A stretch of DNA of 39,291 nt. Source: JAXJQF01 sp036311285 (lineage in GTDB: Bacteria; Pseudomonadota; Gammaproteobacteria; Enterobacterales; Succinivibrionaceae). Location of the stretch: the NCBI GenBank assembly GCA_036311285.1, contig JAXJQF010000074.1, positions 1-39,291 of the forward strand. Reading direction: 5' to 3'. The number at the start of each line of letters is the position of its first letter. The stretch's first letter is position 1. The position numbers and the translations under genes were made by a program. Below the pieces are notes generated by a model that worked only from the letters and a program-made list of their open reading frames with translations, ran no database searches and was not told the DNA's origin. Shown here in pieces: positions 6,487 through 14,139 of the stretch.

Positions 6487-7620
6487 ATGTTAAATTTTCT
6501 TAATATCATTAGAAGACTTTTATTTTTTACATTTTATTCTTTAGTTTCTAGACGTTTCTATATCTCAGTATTATGTAGACTTAGAGGTATAGGCATTATG
6601 TATTTTTGTTGGTTGTGTCTAGTGTCTTCAGTTGTTTTATCTACTTATTTTTATCCTAAAATTATTGATTATTGTGAAAATGATTTAAAAAGTGTTTTAA
6701 ATCAAATTCCAACCCTTGTTTTTAAAGATAACAAGGTTCAATTTCAAGATAATTTATCGATATCTACTACAGAGGCAAAAGGTTTTAATCAAAACACAAC
6801 TATAAGATTTGATAAAAATAATAAGATGTATTCGGTAGTTGTTAATTCAAATAGGAATTTAGTAATTATTGTAAACCCTAACAACGCTATAATTGATGAT
6901 GATACCTTATATATGGTATCAAATTTACGTAAGCCTGAGAATGCTATAAAGTTCCCATTTGTAGTAACTTCAAATTTACGTAAGCCTGAGAATGCTATAA
7001 AGTTCCCATTTGTAGTAACTTCAAATTTACGTAAGCTTGAGAATGCTATAAAGTTCCCATTTGTAGTAACTTCAAATTTACGTAAGCCTGAGAATGCTAT
7101 AAAGTTCCCATTTGTAGTAACTATATATAACAATCGATTTACTGTTTTAACAGGTACACAGGACGTTCCTTTTAATTTTAGAGATTTTCGAATCAAGGAC
7201 GGAGAGGTTGTTACAGGGTTAGATATAGCTAATGCTTGTACCTTAGTCGTAAAAAATGCAGGTTGGTTATTTATATTTCTAAGCGTATTTATGGTTTTAG
7301 TTATGAAGAATATGTTTTGTATCTTTATCTTAACTCTATTTAGCTTAGCAATTTCAAAATTCTACGGCTTAAAGAATGATTTGGTTTCATTTATTCGTCT
7401 ATCAGTTTTTGCGAATACTACACCGATGTTAATTGGTGTGTTCTCGTGGTTTGTGTTTGATAAGCCTGAGCTCTTCTATACCTTAAACGGCACAATGATT
7501 ACGTTTATTTCACTTATCTACATAATTTTATGCTTTAGAGACTTTAAGAGTAATCAAATTAAGGCGTTAAAGGTAATGATGGAAAATAAGAAAAACGGCG
7601 ATAGTATGTTTATGCCATAA
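6487..7620 (+). CDS. DUF1189-like inner-membrane protein with internal repeat
   Basis: A 377-residue predicted membrane protein. Residues 1-35 are basic and amphipathic (LRGIGIMYF). A transmembrane helix spans about 37-57, followed by an extracytoplasmic beta-rich region (about 60-250), then a C-terminal block of about four hydrophobic helices (from about 255). The order and phrases such as QIPTLVFKDNKVQ resemble DUF1189, a family of unknown function. Residues 145-212 are four copies of SNLRKPENAIKFPFVVT (17 residues; P to L in copy 3), so the ancestral protein was about 51 residues shorter. No clear Shine-Dalgarno was seen. A terminator follows at 7692-7722. Confidence 0.7.
   Translation: MLNFLNIIRRLLFFTFYSLVSRRFYISVLCRLRGIGIMYFCWLCLVSSVVLSTYFYPKIIDYCENDLKSVLNQIPTLVFKDNKVQFQDNLSISTTEAKGFNQNTTIRFDKNNKMYSVVVNSNRNLVIIVNPNNAIIDDDTLYMVSNLRKPENAIKFPFVVTSNLRKPENAIKFPFVVTSNLRKLENAIKFPFVVTSNLRKPENAIKFPFVVTIYNNRFTVLTGTQDVPFNFRDFRIKDGEVVTGLDIANACTLVVKNAGWLFIFLSVFMVLVMKNMFCIFILTLFSLAISKFYGLKNDLVSFIRLSVFANTTPMLIGVFSWFVFDKPELFYTLNGTMITFISLIYIILCFRDFKSNQIKALKVMMENKKNGDSMFMP
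6919..7122 (+). repeat. 51-bp tandem repeat, four copies, in frame
   Basis: Units 6919-6969, 6970-7020, 7021-7071 and 7072-7122 are identical except for one C-to-T change in copy 3 (Pro to Leu). Because 51 is a multiple of 3, changes in copy number lengthen or shorten the protein without a frameshift. Confidence 0.97.
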
Positions 7621-7691
7621 TTATCAGAGCTTTTGTATCTATTATTTGAAATTAGAACAGAAGTAAGAGTAAATATTAGTTTAGACATTAG

Positions 7692-7722
7692 AATCTCCAC
7701 ATGTGTAGTGGGGATTTTTTTA
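7692..7722 (+). terminator. Rho-independent terminator
   Basis: A 9-bp stem (7692-7700 with 7708-7716, one G-U pair) with a 7-nt loop is followed by T6. It ends the DUF1189-like gene transcript. Confidence 0.85.
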
Positions 7723-7835
7723 TTATTTAGAGATTTTAGTTGGACAATTAAATCATCTATAAGTTCAGAACATTCTTCTTAAAAAGAGTGATCTTGCTCA
7801 TAAATATATAGTTTTTTTAAAAGGAATTATATATA

Positions 7836-7931
7836 ATGCAAATCGTGTTGTTTGCAGTACAAATAACATTGTTAAGTCACAAAACTTTATATTGTTAACT
7901 AATATTGTTTGTTGAAACAATATTAGTTAGC
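7836..7931 (+). promoter_or_regulatory. Leader with short ORF and 17-bp hairpin upstream of the SulP transporter gene
   Basis: Between the terminator at 7722 and the transporter ATG at 7983 there is a 20-codon ORF (7836-7898, MQIVLFAVQITLLSHKTLYC), preceded at 10 nt by AAGGA. Its stop codon lies inside the 5' arm of a 17-bp stem (7894-7910 with 7915-7931, one G-U pair, GTTG loop). A pyrimidine-rich run follows, and the transporter start has no Shine-Dalgarno. A ribosome finishing the leader ORF would cover the hairpin base, as in translational or transcriptional attenuation. This is inference. The T run starts about 9 nt after the stem, so it is not a canonical terminator. Confidence 0.4.
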
Positions 7932-7982
7932 GATGAAGGTTTTGTTTTTTTATTTCTTTTTTTTTATTAAATAACATCTTTT

Positions 7983-9767
7983 ATGGCAAATATACGTACT
8001 AGACGTAAGATTGTATCTTTTCGTCATTCTATTTTTCATTTTGGAAGTGCTGTTCAAGATTCTATGCTTAAAGAAAAGTATAGTGGACAACGCTTATTTA
8101 AAGATATTTTAGCAGGTATCACAGTTGGTATTATCGCTATTCCGTTATCAATGGCATTAGCTATTGCGAGTGGTGTGCCTCCTCAGTATGGTTTATATAC
8201 AGCGTTAGTAGCAGGTATATTAACTGCTATTACAGGAGGTTCAAGATTTAGTATCTCTGGTCCGACTGCTGCATTTGTAGTTATTTTATTTCCAGTTGCT
8301 CAACAATATGGCGCAGCTGGGTTATGTGTTGCAAGCTGTATGAGTGGTATATTCCTGCTTATAATGAGTGCAGGACGATTAGGGCGACTTATTCAGTTTA
8401 TACCAATCGAAGTAACTCTTGGTTTTACCATGGGTATAGGTATTGTAATTGCTATTTTACAAATTAAGGATTTTTTTGGCTTAACTGTTGTAATGCCTGA
8501 AGGTTTCTTTGATAAGGTTATTAACCTATATAAAGCATTAAAGACTCATGATTGGAGTAATCATTGGGGGGATGCTGTTGTAGGGGCTGCAACTTTATCT
8601 ATCTTAATCCTTTGGACTAAGCTAAAGGTTAAATTCCCAGGTCATTTACCAGCGGTTGTTATTGGTACAGTTGTTTCTATGTTATTAGTTAAATACTGTG
8701 GTCAAGATATCGCAACAATTGGGTCAAAGTTTACTTATGAAACAGCTGACGGTGGTGTAGGTCATGGCATTCCACCATTCTTACCAAGCTTTGTTTTGCC
8801 ATGGGATTTACCAGGCCCAGATGGCGTAAAGGGAAGTTTAGTTTGGAACTTTACAACATTCCAATCATTAGTTGTTGCAGCATTCTCAATGTCTGTATTA
8901 GGAGCAATTGAGTCTTTATTATGTGCTGTGGTATTAGATGGAATGACAAGCACAAGACATCATTCAAACGGCGAATTATTTGGTCAAGGTTTAGGTAATA
9001 TTGTTGCTCCATTCTTAGGTGGTATTACCTCTACTGCAGCTATCGCTCGTTCTGCAGCTAACGTTAAGGCTGGAGGGACTTCTCCTATTTCTTCAGTTGT
9101 ACATGCGTTATTAGTATTAGTTGCAATCTTATTTTTATCTCCACTTCTTTCTGAATTACCTTTAGCTGCAATGAGTGCATTATTGTTAATCGTTGCTTAT
9201 AACATGAGTGAATGGAAGAAGGTTGTTGGGTTAGCAAAGACTGCTCCTCGTGCAGATATTTTAATTATGTTCTGCTGTATCTTCTGTACAGTAGTTTTTG
9301 ACATGGTGGTAGCAATTACATTTGGTATTATCATGGCTTCTATGATCTTTATGCGTGACATGGCGAAGATGACCAAAATTCACGACCTTTGTCATGAAGA
9401 GCCTGTAGCTAACAAGTTAGCAGATAATACAAGTGCTTATTCAATCAATGGTCCGTTATTCTTTGCAAGTGCTGAAAGAGTGTTAAGAAGAATTAGACAT
9501 GAAGTTGAAGGTGAAAAAGGGGTTTTATTAGACTTCTCTCATGTAAACATGTTAGATGCTGGCGGTTATCACTGTTTAGATCAGTTCTGTAATGATATGA
9601 AGAACAGAGGAACTATGGTTGTAATTTCACAAGTTCCGTTCCAACCAATGAAGGTTATGGTTAAGTCTAAGTTCAATGCTAAGTATCCAGAAGTAGCTTT
9701 CAGTAGTAACTTAGAGCAAGGACTTGAAAAGTTAAATAGTTGTGTAAATAACGGCAAGTCAAACTAA
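7983..9767 (+). CDS. dauA: SulP-family anion transporter with STAS domain (DauA/YchM-like)
   Basis: A 594-residue inner-membrane transporter of the SLC26/SulP family. The N-terminal cytoplasmic segment (about 1-35) leads into DILAGITVGIIAIPLSMALA and PPQYGLYTAL, the SulP signature. Multiple transmembrane helices run to about residue 455, with conserved ISGPTAAF and GALESLL-like (LGAIESLLCA) motifs. A C-terminal STAS domain (about 470-585) includes VLLDFSHVNMLDAGG. E. coli DauA carries C4-dicarboxylates such as succinate and aspartate, and other SulP proteins carry sulfate or bicarbonate; the substrate cannot be fixed here. The ATG has no visible Shine-Dalgarno and sits behind a structured leader. 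A terminator follows directly. Confidence 0.88.
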   Translation: MANIRTRRKIVSFRHSIFHFGSAVQDSMLKEKYSGQRLFKDILAGITVGIIAIPLSMALAIASGVPPQYGLYTALVAGILTAITGGSRFSISGPTAAFVVILFPVAQQYGAAGLCVASCMSGIFLLIMSAGRLGRLIQFIPIEVTLGFTMGIGIVIAILQIKDFFGLTVVMPEGFFDKVINLYKALKTHDWSNHWGDAVVGAATLSILILWTKLKVKFPGHLPAVVIGTVVSMLLVKYCGQDIATIGSKFTYETADGGVGHGIPPFLPSFVLPWDLPGPDGVKGSLVWNFTTFQSLVVAAFSMSVLGAIESLLCAVVLDGMTSTRHHSNGELFGQGLGNIVAPFLGGITSTAAIARSAANVKAGGTSPISSVVHALLVLVAILFLSPLLSELPLAAMSALLLIVAYNMSEWKKVVGLAKTAPRADILIMFCCIFCTVVFDMVVAITFGIIMASMIFMRDMAKMTKIHDLCHEEPVANKLADNTSAYSINGPLFFASAERVLRRIRHEVEGEKGVLLDFSHVNMLDAGGYHCLDQFCNDMKNRGTMVVISQVPFQPMKVMVKSKFNAKYPEVAFSSNLEQGLEKLNSCVNNGKSN

Positions 9768-9793
9768 TTGTTCTAAGGTTTAGAAATTATTAT

Positions 9794-9827
9794 AAATAAG
9801 GAGAGCTGATGCTCTCTTTATTTTTTT
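9794..9827 (+). terminator. Rho-independent terminator after dauA
   Basis: A 13-bp stem (9794-9806 with 9811-9823, one G-U pair) with a TGAT loop ends in a T tract. Confidence 0.9.
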
Positions 9828-9930
9828 GTAATACGCTATTCAAATATTGTATAATCAACAAAAGTTTTTTTAGAAAAGAGTTTTATACAATTTGTAAAAG
9901 CCTTTTATATGCTAATAGTTTTGAATAGTT

Positions 9931-10539
9931 ATGAATAAAGTTTGTTTAGTATTAGTATCTTTTGTCATTACATTGTTTGTTTTTAGTTTTACACCAGTGC
10001 AAGCTGATGTAGGTGTAACAAAGGATGAACAAATAACAATTTCAAAAGTAAATGACAATAACGTTAAGCAAACTTTAAAGAGTATTAATAACAAACAGAT
10101 CGATACTGAGCTTGCTGAAGAAGAAAAAGTAACAAAAACAAGCACTACAGACGCAAATAATGACTTAGAAACAGGGTGTTTAAATAATAAGTGTTATACA
10201 AAAAGTGAGTTAATTCGTATTTATGATACGTATTACAAGTCTAAATTACCTATTGAGTCGGTTTTTGGTACTATAAGTAAGGTAGAGTTCTTAGATGATG
10301 GTTCAGCTGTGTTAACAGGATACTATAATAAAACAATGGAAGAGATTCCTGCATTATTTAGAATGCAGTTAGAACAAAAATTATTAGATAAACTCAAAAA
10401 GAGTTATTGTAAAAAGATTAATAGTAATAAATTACCATTTGCCAAAATAAAGAGATTAGAAGGTGTGGTATTTGGCTCGACAGGTAAAGAATTATTTAAG
10501 ATTACATATACACCAAAGATGTGTCGTATGGGGAAGTAG
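9931..10539 (+). CDS. Secreted protein with one Cys-pair module
   Basis: A 202-residue protein with a signal peptide (cut after VQA, about residue 25). A polar Asn/Lys/Thr-rich linker (26-85) leads to a C-terminal module that starts near GCLNNKCYTKSELIRIYDTYYKSKLP and ends at C198. Two Cys, C160 and C198, are 38 apart and bracket two predicted beta strands; a disulphide is likely in the periplasm. The same pattern recurs twice in the protein encoded one base downstream, including a YT-x-S-x-L-x(3)-Y-x-x-Y-x-K-S opening shared with its first copy. No known family was recognised. Stop and next ATG are separated by one base, so the two genes are almost certainly co-translated. No strong Shine-Dalgarno is visible. 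Confidence 0.75.
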   Translation: MNKVCLVLVSFVITLFVFSFTPVQADVGVTKDEQITISKVNDNNVKQTLKSINNKQIDTELAEEEKVTKTSTTDANNDLETGCLNNKCYTKSELIRIYDTYYKSKLPIESVFGTISKVEFLDDGSAVLTGYYNKTMEEIPALFRMQLEQKLLDKLKKSYCKKINSNKLPFAKIKRLEGVVFGSTGKELFKITYTPKMCRMGK

Positions 10540-10540
10540 T

Positions 10541-12361
10541 ATGAAAGTTGTTAAACAATTTTTTCTATTTAATTTATTCTTATCTTCTTTAATAGTTCCT
10601 TCTTTTGTGATTGCAGAAGATATGGATGGTACCCCATCTTTAAATATTGAAACTTATTTAGATGAAAATAGCTTAAATAAAGAAAAAAGTGTAACAACTA
10701 AAAATGTAACAAACTTAAAAACTGACAATAAAGAAACAGTTTCATCAAACTCAAATTCAGAAGCCCACAAAGAGAATGCTACTTTAAAAAGCATACCTGA
10801 TTCAATTGTTACTACAGATAAATCAGAAATAAAAGAGACAGCACAAGCAACAGATATAAGTGATACCACTGATAATAAAACTGTAGCAGAAAAAACAAGT
10901 GTTTCTGATAAAACTGAATCAAATAAAGATTCAAACAACTTAAATTTAAATATTTCAGATGACGCTGATAATACAAATGTTATTGATAATAAAAATGATG
11001 TTAGTGATACTAGTGAAAAATTAAAAGAAAGTGATTTAAAGAAAGATAACTTAGATTCAGAGAAATCTGTTGTAGTAACCCCTTTAGATGTTGATAAGTC
11101 TAAAGAATCTATTGATGCGAACGATGCTTCTAAAAATATAGCAAACGCTAGCAGTTCAGATAACAGTGATAAAGATATTGCTAATAGTGATACTAATAAT
11201 AACAACACTCAAAGCATTAACAATCCAATATTATCTCAAGTTGAAAAAAACTCAAAAGTAGATGTTGCTCCAGTAAAAACAGAAGATACTGGTTCTAAGG
11301 GAAGTAATAACGTAAGTGTTAAAGCAAACTCAAATACTGATAAAGGCAATGGTTCTATAACTAATACTAAAGCGAATATTAGTGTAAAAGCTGTAAACAA
11401 CGATGATATTAGCGTAAATAAAGAAAAATCGATAGAAACAGTTGCTAACGAAACTCTTAATGATGATTCTAAAAATGATGTAGCTCATATAAGTGAAGAT
11501 TTATCAGATAATACAGTACTTTCAGACAGTGAAGTAGATTATTTAAAGATTGATTCAAATGAGTTATATACTCCTAGTTATTTAAAGAATGTATATATTC
11601 CTTACTTTAAATCTCAATATGAACTTCCGCAAGTAATTGATACTAACACTAAACTATTGAATATACGTTCTGTATCAGATGAATCTATTTTAATGTTTGA
11701 TGTAGGTGTGAGTGAAGATATAGGTATATTAAATGTTGATGGTGTTCCTACAGATAACTTAATATTAAATCGTATTTGTGGTATCGTTTTAGCTGAAAAG
11801 GTATTACGCAACTTATCGAATGTATCAGTTTTGTTTTATCATAAGGATGTTCAATTTTATGCAAAGGCTTTAACTTTTAAGAATTGTGTTATTGAACCTA
11901 ATAATTTTGATATTAACGCGTACTTAAAAGGTGAAAAGGAGCGTATCAAGAGTGAGTTTGAATATTTTATTGATTTAAAGAATGAAAATAAATTAAGCAA
12001 GCCGATTGTTGATACTTTATTTATTCCATACGCTTTAGAATTTTTAAGTAAGGAATTGATTGATACAAATTATAAAGAAATAAAGTTCTTAAAAGAAAAA
12101 TCTTATTACAATTCTTTATACGATGGTAATATAGAACTTGTTCAATTTATTGATGACAAATCAAAAGACTTTTTATCTTTAAAGACAGATAAAGAATTTT
12201 TAAATTCTAAGCTTAATCAACTATGCTTTAGTCCAACATTTAGTCAACTTCTTAAAAAGCTACGTGACTTTAGTTATGTATATAAGGACTCAAAAGGTAA
12301 TGATGTTCTACAGCTTGTTGTAAATAATTTAACATGTGACTTTGTTACACAGCCAAAATAA
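10541..12361 (+). CDS. Secreted Ser/Asn/Asp/Lys-rich protein with two Cys-pair modules
   Basis: A 606-residue protein. The start is ATG 10541, one base after the previous stop, because it gives a clean signal peptide (MKVVKQFFLFNLFL..., cut after VIA, about residue 25). An open upstream extension to 10463 only overlaps the preceding gene. Residues ~26-345 are low-complexity, acidic/Ser/Asn/Lys-rich and probably disordered, like a stalk or linker. Module 1 (about 350-450) has YTPSYLKNVYIPYFKSQYELP and Cys C413/C449. Module 2 (about 475-600) has FIPYALEFLSKEL and C562/C599, with YVYKDSKGNDV between. Cys spacings of 36 and 37 match the 38 in the upstream protein. Function is unknown. No terminator was seen before the convergent gene at 12421. 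Confidence 0.72.
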   Translation: MKVVKQFFLFNLFLSSLIVPSFVIAEDMDGTPSLNIETYLDENSLNKEKSVTTKNVTNLKTDNKETVSSNSNSEAHKENATLKSIPDSIVTTDKSEIKETAQATDISDTTDNKTVAEKTSVSDKTESNKDSNNLNLNISDDADNTNVIDNKNDVSDTSEKLKESDLKKDNLDSEKSVVVTPLDVDKSKESIDANDASKNIANASSSDNSDKDIANSDTNNNNTQSINNPILSQVEKNSKVDVAPVKTEDTGSKGSNNVSVKANSNTDKGNGSITNTKANISVKAVNNDDISVNKEKSIETVANETLNDDSKNDVAHISEDLSDNTVLSDSEVDYLKIDSNELYTPSYLKNVYIPYFKSQYELPQVIDTNTKLLNIRSVSDESILMFDVGVSEDIGILNVDGVPTDNLILNRICGIVLAEKVLRNLSNVSVLFYHKDVQFYAKALTFKNCVIEPNNFDINAYLKGEKERIKSEFEYFIDLKNENKLSKPIVDTLFIPYALEFLSKELIDTNYKEIKFLKEKSYYNSLYDGNIELVQFIDDKSKDFLSLKTDKEFLNSKLNQLCFSPTFSQLLKKLRDFSYVYKDSKGNDVLQLVVNNLTCDFVTQPK

Positions 12362-12420
12362 AAAACAAAAGTGAATATAGAAGTCAGCCTTGTTTACGAT
12401 ATTGTGCAATTGGACAGGTA

Positions 12421-13212
12421 TTAAAAATTTATCTTATTTTTACTAGGTGACTTGTATAGATGTTCTATATTAGCTACTGTCTTATTTATTCTCTTCGCGT
12501 CAGCTACAAGATCAACAATAGTGTTATAGTTTATCTTCTCTTGGTTTAGATACCACATAATAAGGTTCTTGATGTTTTGTTGGTTTTCTTTTGATACATC
12601 ACGAGAGTTTGTACATAGTCTTTGTTCCAGGATATTACCAAGTTTATTACATGTATCAAAATATGATAAATCAATGCCTATATATGATTGACGTATTTTC
12701 TTTTTATCAAAAGGAGCAACACATTCGATAATTGATGCTTTTAACCATGACTCGTATTGTGAACTTTCTAGATTTTCACTTACATAGTAAACGTAGTATG
12801 ACAATATCTTTTCAATTGAAGATCTGTATCTAGAGTTAACTAGATAGTCATGTAGTTTCCAAAAGCTAATTTTCTTTTGCATCGCTTTTTCACAAAATTG
12901 TTTTAATGAATCAATTCTGTTGGAGTCTGAACTAAACGAAGTATTAACAAAATCATTAAGATCTAAATTACCAGTGTTTTGCATGAATATCCAAATGAAG
13001 TTGTTTTCAATTTGAGGAATTAAAAAACCGTTTTTAGTAGCTTTTGTGGTACCAATAAAAGGGTATGGAGAATCTGGATGAGAGTAGAGATCTGTTAAGA
13101 TAGTGGTAATATCTTCAAATGAACTTATATTAACATTGGAATGTAGACAAATTGTATTAGCAATTTCTACGTTTTCGTAATTACCATTTAAACATGCAAC
13201 ACTTACTAGCAC
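12421..13212 (-). CDS. Hypothetical protein, no family recognised
   Basis: A 263-residue protein on the strand opposite to its neighbours. The start is GTG at 13212, supported by GGAG six nt upstream (minus strand); no ATG lies near the N-terminus. There is no signal peptide or transmembrane segment. It looks like a soluble, mostly helical cytoplasmic protein with aromatic-rich patches (LSYYVYYVSENL, LIMWYLNQEK) and a basic Lys/Asn C-terminus. It is convergent with the 606-residue secreted protein (59-nt gap without a clear terminator) and divergent from the DotH-like gene across ~300 nt. Its position inside a block of secreted-protein genes may be coincidence. Confidence 0.65.
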   Translation of the reverse strand: MLVSVACLNGNYENVEIANTICLHSNVNISSFEDITTILTDLYSHPDSPYPFIGTTKATKNGFLIPQIENNFIWIFMQNTGNLDLNDFVNTSFSSDSNRIDSLKQFCEKAMQKKISFWKLHDYLVNSRYRSSIEKILSYYVYYVSENLESSQYESWLKASIIECVAPFDKKKIRQSYIGIDLSYFDTCNKLGNILEQRLCTNSRDVSKENQQNIKNLIMWYLNQEKINYNTIVDLVADAKRINKTVANIEHLYKSPSKNKINF

Positions 13213-13510
13213 AGCTTTCTCCGTTTATTTTATTATATTTGTATTTTGTTATTTGTTATTCAATTTTTAGCTCGTTTAAAAAACATGAACTAAAAAAATT
13301 GCGAATAATTATACAAAATATAACTAAGAAATACATAAAGTTTTGTAGTTATGATCTTAGAAATAAAGCACAGATAACGTTATTTAATAAGAAATTTTAA
13401 TTAAATATTATAAATAAAATGAGAAAAATATTATTTTTTTTGTGATAATGTCTTTTTTGAAAGTGTTTTATATGAATTAAAATAAAGAAGATTTTTAAAG
13501 ACTTATAACT

Positions 13511-14116
13511 ATGATAAGACTAATTTGCGTTTTTGTTACATCTTTATTAGTAAGCAGTTCTGCTTTAGCAAGCTTTACTCCTCCAAGTCCACCTCCTGAA
13601 CTTGGAGAGCATTTAACAAGTTACAGAACAGCTCATCAGCGAAGGAATGAAGACAGAAGTCAATCTAGAGGAAGAGTTGATCGTATGTCTGGATATGCTA
13701 CAGGTAATTCAGATAGCATAAGTAAAACAATTGTTTCTAATTCAAAAGAAATAACAATCTATGAACCTCCTAGAAAGGTAATGCGTGAGTATACAGACAA
13801 TAAGAAATACAAGGTTCACATGCTTTTAAACTTGTATGATAAATCTGAAACAGTATTACGTTTTTTAGATAACGATGGCAATAATTTAAAGATAGATAAG
13901 GTGGTATTATCAAATAAAGGTTTTGTTGCTAGCACAAATAACCAAAAAACAGAAGTTACCTTAAAAAGTATTACTAAAAAGATTGGAAGAAAGATTTTGA
14001 ATGGAACCTTAAAGGTGTATCTACAAAATAAAAGTGTGCCTTTGATAATGGTTTTAGGTGATAAAGGAGTAGGTCCAGAGATTAGGTATTTCTTTAACGT
14101 ATATTTAGACAAATAA
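13511..14116 (+). CDS. Secreted protein resembling the DotH/IcmK C-terminal domain
   Basis: A 201-residue protein with a signal peptide (cut after ALA, residue 20), then a Pro/Arg/Ser-rich linker (SPPPELGE..., 21-75). The beta-rich C-terminal domain (about 92-201) has ETVLRFLDNDGNNLKIDKVV, NGTLKVYLQNKSVPLIMVLGD and EIRYFFNVYLDK. This order of strands resembles the C-terminal domain of DotH/IcmK/TraN proteins of type IVB secretion and conjugation systems: (V/L)-x-F-x-D-x-x-G-x-x-x-x-I, then G-x-L-x-V-x-L-x(5)-P-x(4)-L, then a final YR-type strand. The usual PWPI is missing (NLKI). The match comes from memory of the family and is not certain. The next gene is a lytic transglycosylase 23 nt away, so the two likely form an operon acting in the envelope. 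Confidence 0.6.
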   Translation: MIRLICVFVTSLLVSSSALASFTPPSPPPELGEHLTSYRTAHQRRNEDRSQSRGRVDRMSGYATGNSDSISKTIVSNSKEITIYEPPRKVMREYTDNKKYKVHMLLNLYDKSETVLRFLDNDGNNLKIDKVVLSNKGFVASTNNQKTEVTLKSITKKIGRKILNGTLKVYLQNKSVPLIMVLGDKGVGPEIRYFFNVYLDK

Positions 14117-14139
14117 TAACAGATGAATATAAATAAAGA

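Noticed and set aside
6789..7196. 135-residue minus-strand frame across the 51-bp repeat
   Set aside because: It mirrors the repeat in the membrane-protein gene; it has no ribosome-binding site and repeat-only content.
7933..7974. 13-codon Phe-rich ORF just before the SulP transporter gene
   Set aside because: It is produced by the T-rich tract and has no Shine-Dalgarno, so it is not claimed as a leader peptide.
10463..10540. 26-residue N-terminal extension of the 606-residue secreted protein
   Set aside because: It lies inside the upstream gene and would bury the signal peptide; ATG 10541 is one base after the previous stop.
13194..13400. 68-residue plus-strand frame upstream of the DotH-like gene
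   Set aside because: It overlaps the GTG start of the minus-strand gene, has no ribosome-binding site and low-quality composition.
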